Below are positions 38,518 through 49,300 of a DNA stretch of 64,000 nucleotides, piece by piece. The notes under the pieces were generated by a model. That model saw nothing but the letters and a program-made list of their open reading frames with translations, was not told where the DNA came from and searched no databases. Source of the stretch: Thiocystis violacea (GTDB lineage Bacteria > Pseudomonadota > Gammaproteobacteria > Chromatiales > Chromatiaceae); the NCBI RefSeq assembly GCF_016583575.1, contig NZ_NRRG01000012.1, forward strand, positions 1-64,000, written 5' to 3'. A program made the translations under genes and the position numbers. The first letter of the stretch is position 1. Each line of letters starts with the position of its first letter.

Positions 38518-38807
38518 TATTTCGATGGAAATTCAGCCGCTTACCAAAGCAGCTTTTTCTTGGCCAAAAGCGCCTTCTTTTTTGGGTTTGTTTCAATCCG
38601 CGCGCAGCCATCGACTGAGCGGCCTTCAGCATCACCCGGTCACCCGACTTTAACCAGCGCCAGCCTCGCGCTCGGGCGTTGCTCCCGTTCGGCCTCTTCC
38701 AGCAGCCTCGACAGACCCGGCGTGGAGTTAGTGCGCGGTGATGTCGTTGTGCGCGTGACCGAGCAGGGTGAGGTTACCTCGGTTTTTTGTCTTCCAAGGA
38801 AGCGGTC

Positions 38808-39697
38808 TCATGCTACCTGATTCTCCGCTTGCTGGGCCTCCCTCCAGTTTTTCAGATACGGCACCGGGGCGGTGTAACCGAGGGTGGAGTGCAGGCGCCG
38901 ACGGTTGTAGAACACCTCACTGGACTCAAAGGCCGTGGCCTTCATCGCTTTTCGAGTGACGAAGCGCTCCCCGAAGACCCGCTCGTTCTTGAAGCTGTTG
39001 AACCAGCTCTCGGTGGGTGCATTATCCCAGCAGTTCCCCTTGCGGCTCATGGAGGGGGTCATGCCGTATTCCCGGAGTTCGTCTTGGAAGGCGTGGCTGG
39101 CGTATTGGCTCCCGCGATCGGAATGGTGGAGCAGACCTGGGGCGGGCTGGCGGCGGAACCAGGCCATGGTGAGGGCCTCGGTGACGAGATCGGCTGTCAG
39201 GCGCGGCTTCAAGGACCAGCCCACCACCTCGCGGTTGAACAGATCCAGCACGATGGCCAGGTACAGCCAGCCTTCCTCGGTCCACAGGTACGTGATGTCG
39301 GAGGTCCAGGCCTGATTCGGACCGTTGGGGCTGAAGTCACGCGCGAACACGTTATCCGCCACGGGCAGGCTGTGCTTGGAGTCGGTCGTGGCCTTGTAAC
39401 GGCGCTTATGGCGCCCATGGAGGCCGTTTCGCGCCTCAGGCGCTCGCCCCGCTCCTTGCTGGCGGGAAAGCCCCGTGCACGCCACTCCCGCACCATTCGC
39501 GGGCTCCCATAGGCGCCCTTGAGCTCGACATGGATGGACTGGATCAACGCGAGCCACTGGACATCCGTGAACCCCTGGCGATCCGCCAGGCCCCCATGTT
39601 TCCAGGCGCGATAGCCGCTGACGCTGACCGCCAGCGCCGCGCACAGTTCAGCGAGCGCGAAGCCCGTCCCTTGTTCGGCCATCCAGGCGTACTTCAC
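38808..39697 (-). pseudogene. IS3-family transposase OrfB, frameshifted
   Basis: The N-terminal part (GTG 39697; helix region, then KGAYGSPRMVREWRARGFP) runs to about 39427. The reading frame then moves: GERLRRE in one frame, NGLHGRHKRRYKATTDS in the next. A single missing A in a GAAAAC run (now GAAAC, 39424-39428) would explain it. The rest encodes the DDE integrase core with AWTSDITYLWTEEGWLYLAI, HHSDRGSQYAS and NAPTESWFNSFKNE intact, ending at 38808. The upstream stop TGA of orfA overlaps the GTG start. Confidence 0.85.
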
Positions 39698-39987
39698 AGA
39701 ACATCCCGCGCCAAGTACGCCGCCGCTTTTTTTACGATTTCAAGCTCCCGCTTGAGTCGCCCATTCTCGGCGCGCAAGCGCGAGAGTTCCATGGCTTCGG
39801 GCGCCACCTTGGGCACACCAGGACCGTCCAGCTTGCCGGCATCGTATCGCTTGACCCAGTGGCGCAGGGTCTGCTCGACCAAGCCCATCTCCTTGGCCAC
39901 CACGCTCACCAGTTTGCCATCCTTCACCCGCTTAACCGCCTGTTCCTTGAACTCGACGGTGTACTCCTGCTTCGGAATCTTCTGCAT
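39694..39987 (-). CDS. IS3-family transposase OrfA
   Basis: Protein of 97 aa with a helix-turn-helix (AVKRVKDGKLVSVVAKEMG, then TLRHWVKRYDAG) and a C-terminal leucine-zipper-like helix (LSRLRAENGRLKRELEIVKK). OrfA proteins bind the IS ends and join OrfB by programmed frameshifting in intact elements. Its last bases overlap the GTG start of orfB by 4 nt. It appears intact. Confidence 0.88.
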   Translation of the reverse strand: MQKIPKQEYTVEFKEQAVKRVKDGKLVSVVAKEMGLVEQTLRHWVKRYDAGKLDGPGVPKVAPEAMELSRLRAENGRLKRELEIVKKAAAYLARDVL

Positions 39988-40052
39988 TTTCGTCTCCAGT
40001 GTGACTGACAGTCTACGTCACCCTTGGAAGACTAAATTTCGGGGGAACCTCA

Positions 40053-40196
40053 GTGACGGATGGGAACGATGAGGCCAGCCTGGCGTTTCTGGCGGGCGCC
40101 TATGACGGCACCATCGGCTGGCTGGCCGCGATTTGGATCGCGGCCCTGACCGGGGTCTATTGGATCTGGTCCGGCAGGCGGCGGGGCTCGGGCTGA
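40053..40196 (+). pseudogene. C-terminal remnant of a membrane protein at the IS edge
   Basis: Immediately outside the right end of the IS an open frame begins with GTG and encodes 47 residues containing SLAFLAGAYDGTIGWLAAIW and TGVYWIWSGRRRG before TGA. It has one clear membrane segment. It could be the end of a gene interrupted by the IS or a short protein in its own right. The left flank of the IS (to 38768) has an open frame too, but I cannot show that the two join. It overlaps the 3' end of the convergent algR-like gene. Confidence 0.3.
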
Positions 40197-40957
40197 TCCC
40201 GGACGGGTCTCGCGACCCGATCGGTCTCGCGCAACCAGCGGCGGACCTCGCTCAGATGCCGACGGCTCACCAACAGCCTGTCGCCGCAATCGCGAACCTG
40301 AACCTGGGTCGAACCATCCGGCTGTCTTTCGAGCCCGCCCAATCGCGCGCGCGCGACCAGGGCATTGCGGTGGATGCGCAGGAAGAGATCCGGAAATTCC
40401 CGCTCGAACGAGCGCAGCGACTCATCGACGAGCAATTCGCCGTTCGCGTGCCGGATGCTCACGTACTTCTGATCGGCCCGCAGATAGATGATGTCCTCGA
40501 CGGCGACGCTCTGGATCCCGCCCCGATACCAGGCATCGACGGTCCGCCGACGCTCCGGGCCGATGGCCGTGGTTCGTCCCCGATCCTTCTCGAATCCGGA
40601 GAGCGTCCGCGCCAGACGCAGGGCTTCGCGCAGACGGTCGAGCCCCACGGGCTTGAGCAGGCGCCCGGCCACCTGACGTTCGCAGCCGAGCGGGGCGGGG
40701 GTGTTCGCCGGAGACATCAGGATGATGGTCGGCGGCCGTTCCAATAGGGCCAGCCGTCGCGCGGCCTCCAGGCCGGTCATCCCCGGCATCTGGGTATCCA
40801 TCAGAACCAGATCGATCGGCTCGGCGCGACAGTGGTCGATGGCTTCCCAACCATTCGCCGCCTCGCCGGCGAACTCGTGGTCACCATCGGTTTCGGCGAG
40901 CAGGCGCCGCAGGCACTCCCGTGTTGGCGGCTCGTCGTCAACAACCAGAATTTTCAT
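40157..40957 (-). CDS. algR: LytTR-family response regulator, AlgR-like
   Basis: Protein of 266 aa. The receiver (1-120) has MKILVVDDEPPTRECLRRLL, the aspartate in LVLMDTQMPGMTG and the lysine in LLKPVGLDRL. A linker follows, then a LytTR DNA-binding domain (about 145-250: SVAVEDIIYLRADQKYVSIR, LFLRIHRNALVARARLGGLE). AlgR proteins control type IV pilus, biofilm and exopolysaccharide genes. ATG 40957 is supported by GAGG 8 bases upstream. It is divergent from argH, the arrangement seen in other gammaproteobacteria, but the usual partner kinase AlgZ is not present between them. Its 3' neighbour (often hemC) is replaced by the IS. Confidence 0.85.
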   Translation of the reverse strand: MKILVVDDEPPTRECLRRLLAETDGDHEFAGEAANGWEAIDHCRAEPIDLVLMDTQMPGMTGLEAARRLALLERPPTIILMSPANTPAPLGCERQVAGRLLKPVGLDRLREALRLARTLSGFEKDRGRTTAIGPERRRTVDAWYRGGIQSVAVEDIIYLRADQKYVSIRHANGELLVDESLRSFEREFPDLFLRIHRNALVARARLGGLERQPDGSTQVQVRDCGDRLLVSRRHLSEVRRWLRETDRVARPVRDQPEPRRLPDQIQ

Positions 40958-41379
40958 CTCTAATCCTCGTATCCATGGAGCGATGAGTCGATGTCGAAAT
41001 GGACCGGGATGACGAGCCTCGCTCTGGCCTGGGAGTCTGGCGGCGTGTCGTTCGGGCGTGGTCCTTCGCGGTCGATGAATGACGCCGGGTTCGGGCACGT
41101 TTCTCCCTATCGGGTGGCTGTCGAGTTCTGTCTTCCAGCGGGTCCGGGTGCGAGGCGAGGTCGATAAGCCATTACAAATACTGGAATCCATCTTCCGAAC
41201 CCCAGGCCCTGTTCCGCGCCCGCCGGTCACTTCGTGCTCGTTTCGATTGGATTCTAGGATCTTCCTCGTCCTCGAACTGTGAAGCGCGGCCGTTTCTTGA
41301 ATGAAGGGGGTGAGCGCCTTCGCCTGATCCACGCGGGCAGCGTGTAAAATCGTCGCTTTGCCACCTGTTGGACGCCCTC
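40958..41379. other. Gene-free divergent region between algR and argH
   Basis: About 420 bases. An open minus-strand frame upstream of algR has no family resemblance and is low in hydrophobic residues, so it is not algZ. I see no clear hairpins. The region must contain the promoters of both genes, but I cannot place them with confidence. Confidence 0.45.
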
Positions 41380-42810
<1,431 letters not shown>

Positions 42811-42901
42811 ATCCGGCGATTTGAGCCACATTCAGTGGGCGCTGGGTTCGGACTCTGACGTGGTCATCCTCGGTCGGTTCGACCCGACCGAGGCGTGTCG
42901 G

Positions 42902-43159
42902 TTAATTCAGGCCGCACATGCCGCCGGAACAGCAGGCGCCGGTGGAGCAGGCAGGTGCGTTGCCGCTGCCCATGCGGGTGCTGGAGATGATGTTTCCGCC
43001 GGTGGCGAGTCGATGGATGGGGGCGTCGGCTGGGGTGTCGCCAGGCTCGACGCCGGCGCGTTCGCACAGCTCGCCCCAGTTGCTCAGGTTTTCGCTCATG
43101 CGATGGGACACCTCGATCACGCGGTCGTTGGTGTCGCAGCGGTAATCGTAGGTCGGCAT
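42902..43159 (-). CDS. FmdB-like zinc-ribbon protein lacking a complete first CXXC
   Basis: Protein of 85 aa beginning MPTYDYRCDTNDRVIEVSHR, the FmdB/putative regulatory zinc-ribbon start. In normal members the first knuckle is C-x-x-C; here only one cysteine remains (YRCDTNDR). The C terminus is unusually cysteine-rich: PACSTGACCSGGMCG. It may bind metal differently or bind a persulfide or other thiol ligand. Start 43159 matches the family. It is convergent with argH and followed upstream by the DsrC-like gene on the same strand. Confidence 0.75.
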   Translation of the reverse strand: MPTYDYRCDTNDRVIEVSHRMSENLSNWGELCERAGVEPGDTPADAPIHRLATGGNIISSTRMGSGNAPACSTGACCSGGMCGLN

Positions 43160-43314
43160 GCTTGGTTTCTCCGTTGTACAGCGTTCATCACGAATGGGCG
43201 TGATTATAGGCAAGCCGCCGTGTCGCGCAACGCCCAGCTTGGCGCAAGGTTTTTACGCTGGGGAGGAGCGCGGGGTCGACGCGGGTGCGCCGGCCTCGCG
43301 CTCGGGGCCGGGGA

Positions 43315-43656
43315 TCAGCAGGAGTGGCAATAATGTCTGGGCAGTCCGGCGACCCGGCACGCCTGCTTGCAGCCCCCGTTCGGGAACAGCGACTCCAGAT
43401 GCTTGCGGGTGCAGGGGACATGCGCGGACACATCGTTGCCGATGGCCTTGATGATCACCTTGGGCGATGGCGGCATTTCATGGGTGTCGTAGTACTGACG
43501 CAGGAAGTGGATGACCTTCCAGTGGCACTCGGAGAGGTCGAGGCCCTCTTCCTCGGCCAGGGCCGAGGCGATCTCGGTATCCCACTCCCCGAAGGACATG
43601 AGATGCCCCTGTTTGTTGAATTCCAGACTGCGGCCAGCGACTTGGGCTGTGGGCAT
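43315..43656 (-). CDS. DsrC/TusE-family sulfur carrier with an atypical cysteine tail
   Basis: Protein of 113 aa with the DsrC fold markers: N-terminal GHLMSFGEWDTEIASALAEE, WKVIHFLRQYYDTHEMPPS, and the C-terminal arm. In DsrC the arm carries CysB, ten residues, then the penultimate CysA. Here Cys100 sits in CRVAGLPRHYC with Cys110 at +10 rather than +11, followed by HSC, so Cys113 is the final residue. Cys82 and Cys96 are additional. Family members carry sulfur as trisulfide or persulfide for Dsr, Tus or heterodisulfide-type enzymes. No dsr operon is present here, so this may be a regulatory or paralogous member. Confidence 0.82.
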   Translation of the reverse strand: MPTAQVAGRSLEFNKQGHLMSFGEWDTEIASALAEEEGLDLSECHWKVIHFLRQYYDTHEMPPSPKVIIKAIGNDVSAHVPCTRKHLESLFPNGGCKQACRVAGLPRHYCHSC

Positions 43657-43848
43657 TGCGAATCCTCCATCACGACTGGGTTGGACTTACGGCTTGGGTG
43701 GTTGTAGCGCCTTTCCGTTGGCCGGGACTCCCTGTTACGGAGACTTCGACGATGGCGAAGTCGAGCGGGTTGATAATTGTCAATCCCGCAAGCCCAAGCA
43801 TGAACCCAAATCCAGCGGATGTAAGAGGATCCAGATCAATTAGCGTGT

Positions 43849-43896
43849 AAAAAAGTCGCCAGCCGCCAGTCATCGTTCTGTCGCCGGTGGCTGGCG
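43849..43896 (-). terminator. Rho-independent terminator of glcB
   Basis: On the minus strand CGCCAGCC ... GGCTGGCG (43896-43857) forms an 8-bp stem, extended by two pairs after one mismatch, followed by ACTTTTTT. It begins 5 bases after the glcB stop codon. Confidence 0.8.
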
Positions 43897-43901
43897 GCCG
43901 A

Positions 43902-46076
43902 TTAGCGAAGCGCCTTGGCGCGTCGGCGCATGGCGTGAAGGGTTGGCTCGGTGTAGCCGTTGGGGGCCTCGCGGCCCTTGAGGATGAGGTCGCGCGCGGC
44001 CTGGAAGGCGAGGCCGTCGAAGTCCGGTGCCATGGGTCGGTAGAGCGGATCCTCGGCGTTCTGCCGGTCCACCACGGCGGCCATGCGGCGCAGGGTCTCC
44101 ATGACCTGGGTCTCGCTCACGACACCGTGATGCAGCCAGTTGGCGACGTGCTGGCTGGCGATGCGCAGTGTGGCGCGGTCCTCCATGAGTCCGACGTTGG
44201 CGATGTCCGGCACCTTGGAGCAGCCGACGCCCTGGTCGATCCAGCGCACCACGTAGCCGAGGATACCCTGACAGTTGTTGTCCAGTTCCTCCTGGATCTC
44301 CTCGGGCGTCCAGGCGCCTTCGGGATCGAGCGGGATCTGGAGCAGGTCGTCCAGCGTGGCGCGGCGACCGCCTTTCGCCAGCTCGGCCTGGACCTCGGTC
44401 ACGTCGATCTGGTGGTAGTGCGTGGCGTGCAGGGTCGCGGCGGTCGGGGAGGGCACCCAGGCGCAATTGGCTCCGGCCTTGGGATGGGCGGACTTGGCGG
44501 CGAGCATGGCGGCCATCTCGTCGGGCATGGTCCACATGCCCTTGCCGATCTGGGCGTGTCCGCGCAGACCGCAGGCGAGCCCCAGGTCCAGGTTCCAGTC
44601 CTCGTAGGCCAGCAGCCAGGTCGCCGCCTTCATGGCGCCCTTGCGCAGCACCGGACCGGCTTCCATGTCGGTGTGGATCTCGTCGCCGGTGCGGTCGAGG
44701 AAGCCGGTGTTGATGAAGATGACGCGCTCGCGGGCGGCCCGGATGCATTCCTTCAGATTCAGCGTGGTGCGGCGCTCCTCGTCCATGATGCCGATCTTGA
44801 TGGTGTTCGCGGGCAGACCGAGCGCCTGCTCGATGCGGGCGAAGAGATCGACCGCGAGCAGGACCTCCTCGGGACCATGCATCTTGGGTTTGACGATGTA
44901 GACGCTGCCCGAGCGCGAGTTGCGCCGCGCGCCATGCTCGGGGTGGATGTCGTGCAGGGCGCAGAGCACCGTGATCATTCCGTCCAGCAGACCCTCCGGG
45001 ATCTCCTGTCCCTCGGCGTCCAGCACCGCGTCGATGGTCATCAGATGGCCGACGTTGCGCACCAGCATCAGCGAGCGGCCCGGCAGGGTCAGCGAGCCGA
45101 CACCGAGGCGGCTGTAGGTGCGATCGGGCGCCAGCGCGCGCTCCTTGACCCGCCCGCCCTTATTGAAATGGGCGGTGAGATCGCCTTTCATGAGGCCCAA
45201 CCAGTTGCGGTAGACGCCCACCTTGTCCTCGGTGTCCACGGCGGCGACCGAGTCCTCGCAGTCCTGGATGCTGGTCACGGCGGATTCCAGCAGGATGTCG
45301 GCGATGCCGGCCGCGCTCTGCTTGCCGATGGGATGCTCGCGGTCGATCCGCAGCTCGATGTGCAGCCCATGGTTGACCAGTAGGACCGCTTCGAGCTGAT
45401 CCGGATTGCCGCGGAAACCGTCGAACTGCGCGGCCTGCGTGAGCATGGTTTCGCTGTTGTCGGGGAGCAGCACGACCAGCTTGCCGTTCTCCAGCTTGTA
45501 GCCGAGGGCGTCGCCGTGCGAGCCCCGGTTCAAGGGAGCCACCTCGTCGAGGAAGGCCGCCGCGCGGGCGACCACCGCCGCCGCCCGCCTGGGATTGAAT
45601 TCGGCACCCCGTTCCAGGCCCTCCTCGTCGGGGATCGCGTCCGTGCCATAGAGGGCGTCGTAGAAACTGCCCCAGCGGGCATTGGCCGCGTTGAGGGCGT
45701 AGCGCGCATTGCTGACCGGGACCACCAGTTGCGGTCCGGCGATCTCGGCGATCTCGGGATCGACGTTGGCCGTGCCGACCGAGAAATCCGGACCCTCGGG
45801 GAGCAGATAACCGATCTCGACGAGAAAGGCGCGGTAGGCCGCCAGGTCCAGTGGTTGGCCGCGATGCTCGCGGTGCCAGTCATCGATCTGGCGCTGGAGA
45901 TCGTCGCGCCTGGCGAGCAGGGCGCGATGGCGCGGGCCGAACTCTTGGATGATCTCGCCAAGGGACCGCCAGAAGGCCGCCGGGTCGATCCCGATCCCTG
46001 GTGTGATCTCGTCCTTGACCAGATCGTGAAGGGGCTTGGCGACCTTCAGGTCGCCGATGTCCAGGTACTCAGTCAT
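43902..46076 (-). CDS. glcB: Malate synthase G
   Basis: Enzyme of 724 aa, the size of the monomeric G isoform, condensing glyoxylate and acetyl-CoA to malate in the cytoplasm. Markers include the N-terminal [16 protein letters not shown], the active-site [68 protein letters not shown] and [12 protein letters not shown]. There is no isocitrate lyase in the window. In a phototroph it would serve glycolate/glyoxylate or acetate use. Monocistronic by appearance, with a strong terminator directly after the stop. Confidence 0.96.
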   Translation of the reverse strand: MTEYLDIGDLKVAKPLHDLVKDEITPGIGIDPAAFWRSLGEIIQEFGPRHRALLARRDDLQRQIDDWHREHRGQPLDLAAYRAFLVEIGYLLPEGPDFSVGTANVDPEIAEIAGPQLVVPVSNARYALNAANARWGSFYDALYGTDAIPDEEGLERGAEFNPRRAAAVVARAAAFLDEVAPLNRGSHGDALGYKLENGKLVVLLPDNSETMLTQAAQFDGFRGNPDQLEAVLLVNHGLHIELRIDREHPIGKQSAAGIADILLESAVTSIQDCEDSVAAVDTEDKVGVYRNWLGLMKGDLTAHFNKGGRVKERALAPDRTYSRLGVGSLTLPGRSLMLVRNVGHLMTIDAVLDAEGQEIPEGLLDGMITVLCALHDIHPEHGARRNSRSGSVYIVKPKMHGPEEVLLAVDLFARIEQALGLPANTIKIGIMDEERRTTLNLKECIRAARERVIFINTGFLDRTGDEIHTDMEAGPVLRKGAMKAATWLLAYEDWNLDLGLACGLRGHAQIGKGMWTMPDEMAAMLAAKSAHPKAGANCAWVPSPTAATLHATHYHQIDVTEVQAELAKGGRRATLDDLLQIPLDPEGAWTPEEIQEELDNNCQGILGYVVRWIDQGVGCSKVPDIANVGLMEDRATLRIASQHVANWLHHGVVSETQVMETLRRMAAVVDRQNAEDPLYRPMAPDFDGLAFQAARDLILKGREAPNGYTEPTLHAMRRRAKALR

Positions 46077-46263
46077 GTTTTCGACCTCCGTGGCCTCCGG
46101 ATACCGAGGGCCTGTCCAGTAGGGTGGGGCGGGAGTTGGTCTAGCGGTGACTCGATAGAGTCAGGCCGTGCGTTCGCGGGCGCAACAGGCCATCGATTGA
46201 TTAACTTAAGGCTGATGATTGGAGCCTCGGATATTGAAAAAGGACGCCCGCCGGATGGGGATG

Positions 46264-46321
46264 CTTCTTGGGCCTCGGAGCGTAAAGGATGGGCATCGCT
46301 CTCGCTCTGCCCATCCTACGC
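46264..46321. repeat. Dispersed GTAGGATGGG repeat, inverted copy F
   Basis: CTTCTTGGGCCTCGGAGCG followed by GGATGGGCATCGC and CTCTGCCCATCCTACG, the reverse complement of the unit at 13020-13072. It lies between glcB and the end of the hybrid kinase gene. Confidence 0.75.
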
Positions 46322-46368
46322 CGCTGGTGTCTTAAGCACCGAGGTTGGGGCGTCCCGGTCGCTCGGAT

Positions 46369-49300
46369 TCAGGATCGAGGTCCGGTCGCGTCGCGCGACG
46401 CCGGGTCGACTCTCAGGCTGGTCAGGGTGTCGCTCGCCGCTTGATAGTCGAAACGCTTGATTTCCGCCCCCAGGCGTTCGGCCGGCTCGCCGAAGGCCCG
46501 TCTCAGCAGGGCTTGGTGACGGTCGTAGGTCTGGTTGGCCGAGGTGTCGTCGTCGGCCAGCAGGGATTCCAGTTGTTCCAATACCCTGGGCAGGACCGCC
46601 GCGTCGTCCTCGTCCGTCATCGGCGGCGTCCGCTCCGGTGGCGACTGGTCCCGCGGCCATCGGTTCGGCCCGATTTCCTCCAGGAAGGACTCCATGGCCT
46701 CGGCGAGCCGATAGGCCAGGCGCGGCGCCTCGGCGTATCGCGCGCGCGCGCTTTCCTCCAGGTTGGCCGCCAGGTCATGGAGGCGCTTCGCGAAGAGATT
46801 GCCGGCGGTGCCTTTCAAACGATGCGCGATGAAGGCCATGAGCGCCGAATCGCCCTGGCTGGCGGCCTCGCGCAGCCGCGCGGACTGATCCGCGTTGGAC
46901 TCCAGGGTCGTGCTGATCAGGTTGGGCAAGAAGCGCGGGTTGTGCGCGTAGCGGGCCTCGAGCGCGGACCAGTCGACCCAGGAGCCGGAGCGCGGCGCGC
47001 TGTCGGGTGGCGGGCTCTCCTCGTTGGCCGACACCGGCGCGGCCCCCGGCGACTTCGCGTCCATGGGCGAACCCGTCGCACCCCTGACCTGGGAATGGTG
47101 CCTGATCGTCTCGACGAGTTGGTCGAGGTCGACCGGCTTGGCGATATGATCGACCATCCCGGCGCTCAGGCAGCGGCCGCGCTCGGACGGCATGGCATGT
47201 GCCGTCAGACCGATGATCGGCAGCTCGGGTGTCCGCTCATGGATCCGGAGGGTGGCCTCGAAACCGTCCATCACCGGCATCTGGATATCCATGAGCACCA
47301 GATCGAAGGCCGTCGGAGCCTCGCCGATCCGTTCGACCGCTTGCAGACCATTCTCGACTTGCACCAACCGGCATCCCTCGGCCTTCAGCAGTTCCTCGAG
47401 TACCAGGCGGTTCGCCGGATTGTCCTCGGCGACCAGGATCCTGAGCCCCAGCAGACGCGGCTCCTTGCGTGATGGGGCGGCTCCGTCGGCCGCCGGCCGT
47501 CGCTCGCCGATCCGGCCCTGGGGCGCGACTAGGGGCAGACGCACCTCGAATAGGCTGCCCTCGCCGAAGCGACTGCGGGCCTGGATCTCGCCACCCATCA
47601 TCTCGACCAGCCGTTTGCTGATGGCCAGCCCCAGGCCGCTGCCGCCGAAGCGACGGGTGATGGAGCCATCGGCTTGTTCGAAGTGGTGGAAGAGGTTCGC
47701 GAGTTGATCCTCGCGCATGCCGATCCCGGTGTCCGTGACACGCAACAGCAGCCAGTCGGCGTGGCGCTCGATCGCGAAGTCGACCTCGCCATGCTCGGTG
47801 AATTTGATGGCGTTCGAGAGCAGATTGCCGAGTATCTGGGCCAGGCGAAGATCGTCGCCCACGAAAGAGGCCGGCAAGTCCTCGGATTCCTCGACCCGGA
47901 AGCTCAATCCCTTGTCCTTGGCGCGGATCCTCAAGAGGTCGGCCGAGCGCTCGATGGCCTCGCGCAGATCGACCCGGCCGTTGGTGATGACGAGTTTGCC
48001 GGCCTCGATCTTGGAGAAATCCAGGATGTCGTCGACGATGCCGAGCAGCATGCGTCCGGAGTCCAGGATGTGCTCGAAGAACTCCCGCGACCGGCGCGCG
48101 TCGTGTTCGCGCGCGCCGACCTGGGCGAAGCCGAGCACCGCGTTCAGTGGCGTGCGGATCTCGTGGCTCATGTTCGCCAGGAACTCGCTCTTCAGACGGG
48201 CCAGACGCTCGGCCTCCGCCAGGGCCACCTCGCGCGCCGCCTCGGTCTGCTTCTGGGCGGAGATATCGAAGAAGCTGACCACGGCGCCGACGATCCCACC
48301 ATCCCGGTAGATGGGGTGTGACGAATAGGTCACCGGCAGGGGCTGGCCGTCGGAGCGCCAGAAGACGTCCTCGTCCTGGCGCATCACCCGCCCCTGGCGC
48401 AGGGTCTCCTGGACCGGGCCGTCCTCTCGCGGATCGGGGGTTCCGTCGGAATCGCGGTTATGGATGAGCCCGTGCGTGGAGCGTCCCAGCAGCTGCTCGG
48501 CCGTGTATCCGAGCATGGCGCAGGCGGCCGGATTGATGAAGGTGACCTGGCCTTCGATGTCGACTCCGAAGAGACCATCGGCGCTCGACTCCAGGATGAG
48601 TCGGCTGTGCTCCTCGGCCAGGCGCCGCTCGCTCGTGCGGACCTCGACCAGTTCCTCCAGGTGCAGCCGATAATGGTCCAACTCCTGCTCGACCCGTTTG
48701 CGCTCCGAGATGTCCTCCTTGACCGCCAGATAGTGGGTCACGCGCCCATCGGGTTCGCGCACCGGCGAGATGGTGGCCAGCTCGACGTATTCCGTGCCGT
48801 CCTTGCGTCGGTTGTGGAATTCGCCGCGCCACACCTCGCCGCGGCCGAGGGTGTCCCAGAGGTCGTTGAAGACCTCCTTGGGGGTGTGTCCGGATTGAAG
48901 GATGCGCGGGTTCTGGCCGGCCGCCTCGTCGAGCTCATAGCCGGAGACGCGCGTGAAGGCCGGGTTGGCGTATTCGATGCGGGCGTCCAGGTCGGTGATG
49001 ACGATACTGGCCGGGCTCTGCTCCACGGCCAGCGAGAGCTTGCGCAGCGACTCCTCGGTCTGCTTGCGGGTGGTGATGTCGAGCTGGGTGCCGGCCATCC
49101 GGATCGGCCGGCCATCGGCATCCCATTCCACCACCTTGCCCCGTTCCAGGGTCCAGACCCAATGGCCATCCTTGTGGCGCATGCGCACCTCGGCCTCGTA
49201 GTCGGGGGTCTCCCGGCGGAAATGTCGCTCCATGCGCACCCGCGCCTGACGCAGATCGTCCGGGTGACAGAAGGCGTGCCAGGTCTCGATGGTGGTCGGC

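Larger units (their letters stand above)
38769..40052 (-). mobile_element. IS3-family insertion sequence with frameshifted orfB
   Basis: About 1284 bases bounded by imperfect inverted repeats starting TGAGGTT and sharing GTCTTCCAAGG some 20 bases in (left end near 38769, right end near 40052). Inside are orfA and orfB in the usual overlapping arrangement on the minus strand. No exact target duplication is visible (flanks GGG and GTG). Because orfB is frameshifted, the copy is probably no longer autonomous. It lies between tRNA-Met and the algR-like gene and abuts a truncated membrane-protein frame. Confidence 0.85.

Noticed and set aside
38560-38820. 86-codon plus-strand frame left of the IS3 element
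   Set aside because: It reads into the IS inverted repeat and has no recognisable motif; I could not show that it joins the frame right of the IS.
43670-43873. 67-codon minus-strand frame with a hydrophobic centre
   Set aside because: No ribosome binding site, no recognisable family, and its start overlaps the glcB terminator at 43849-43896.
43887-45383. Open plus-strand frame of 498 codons opposite glcB
   Set aside because: Shadow of malate synthase G, which is unmistakable on the minus strand.
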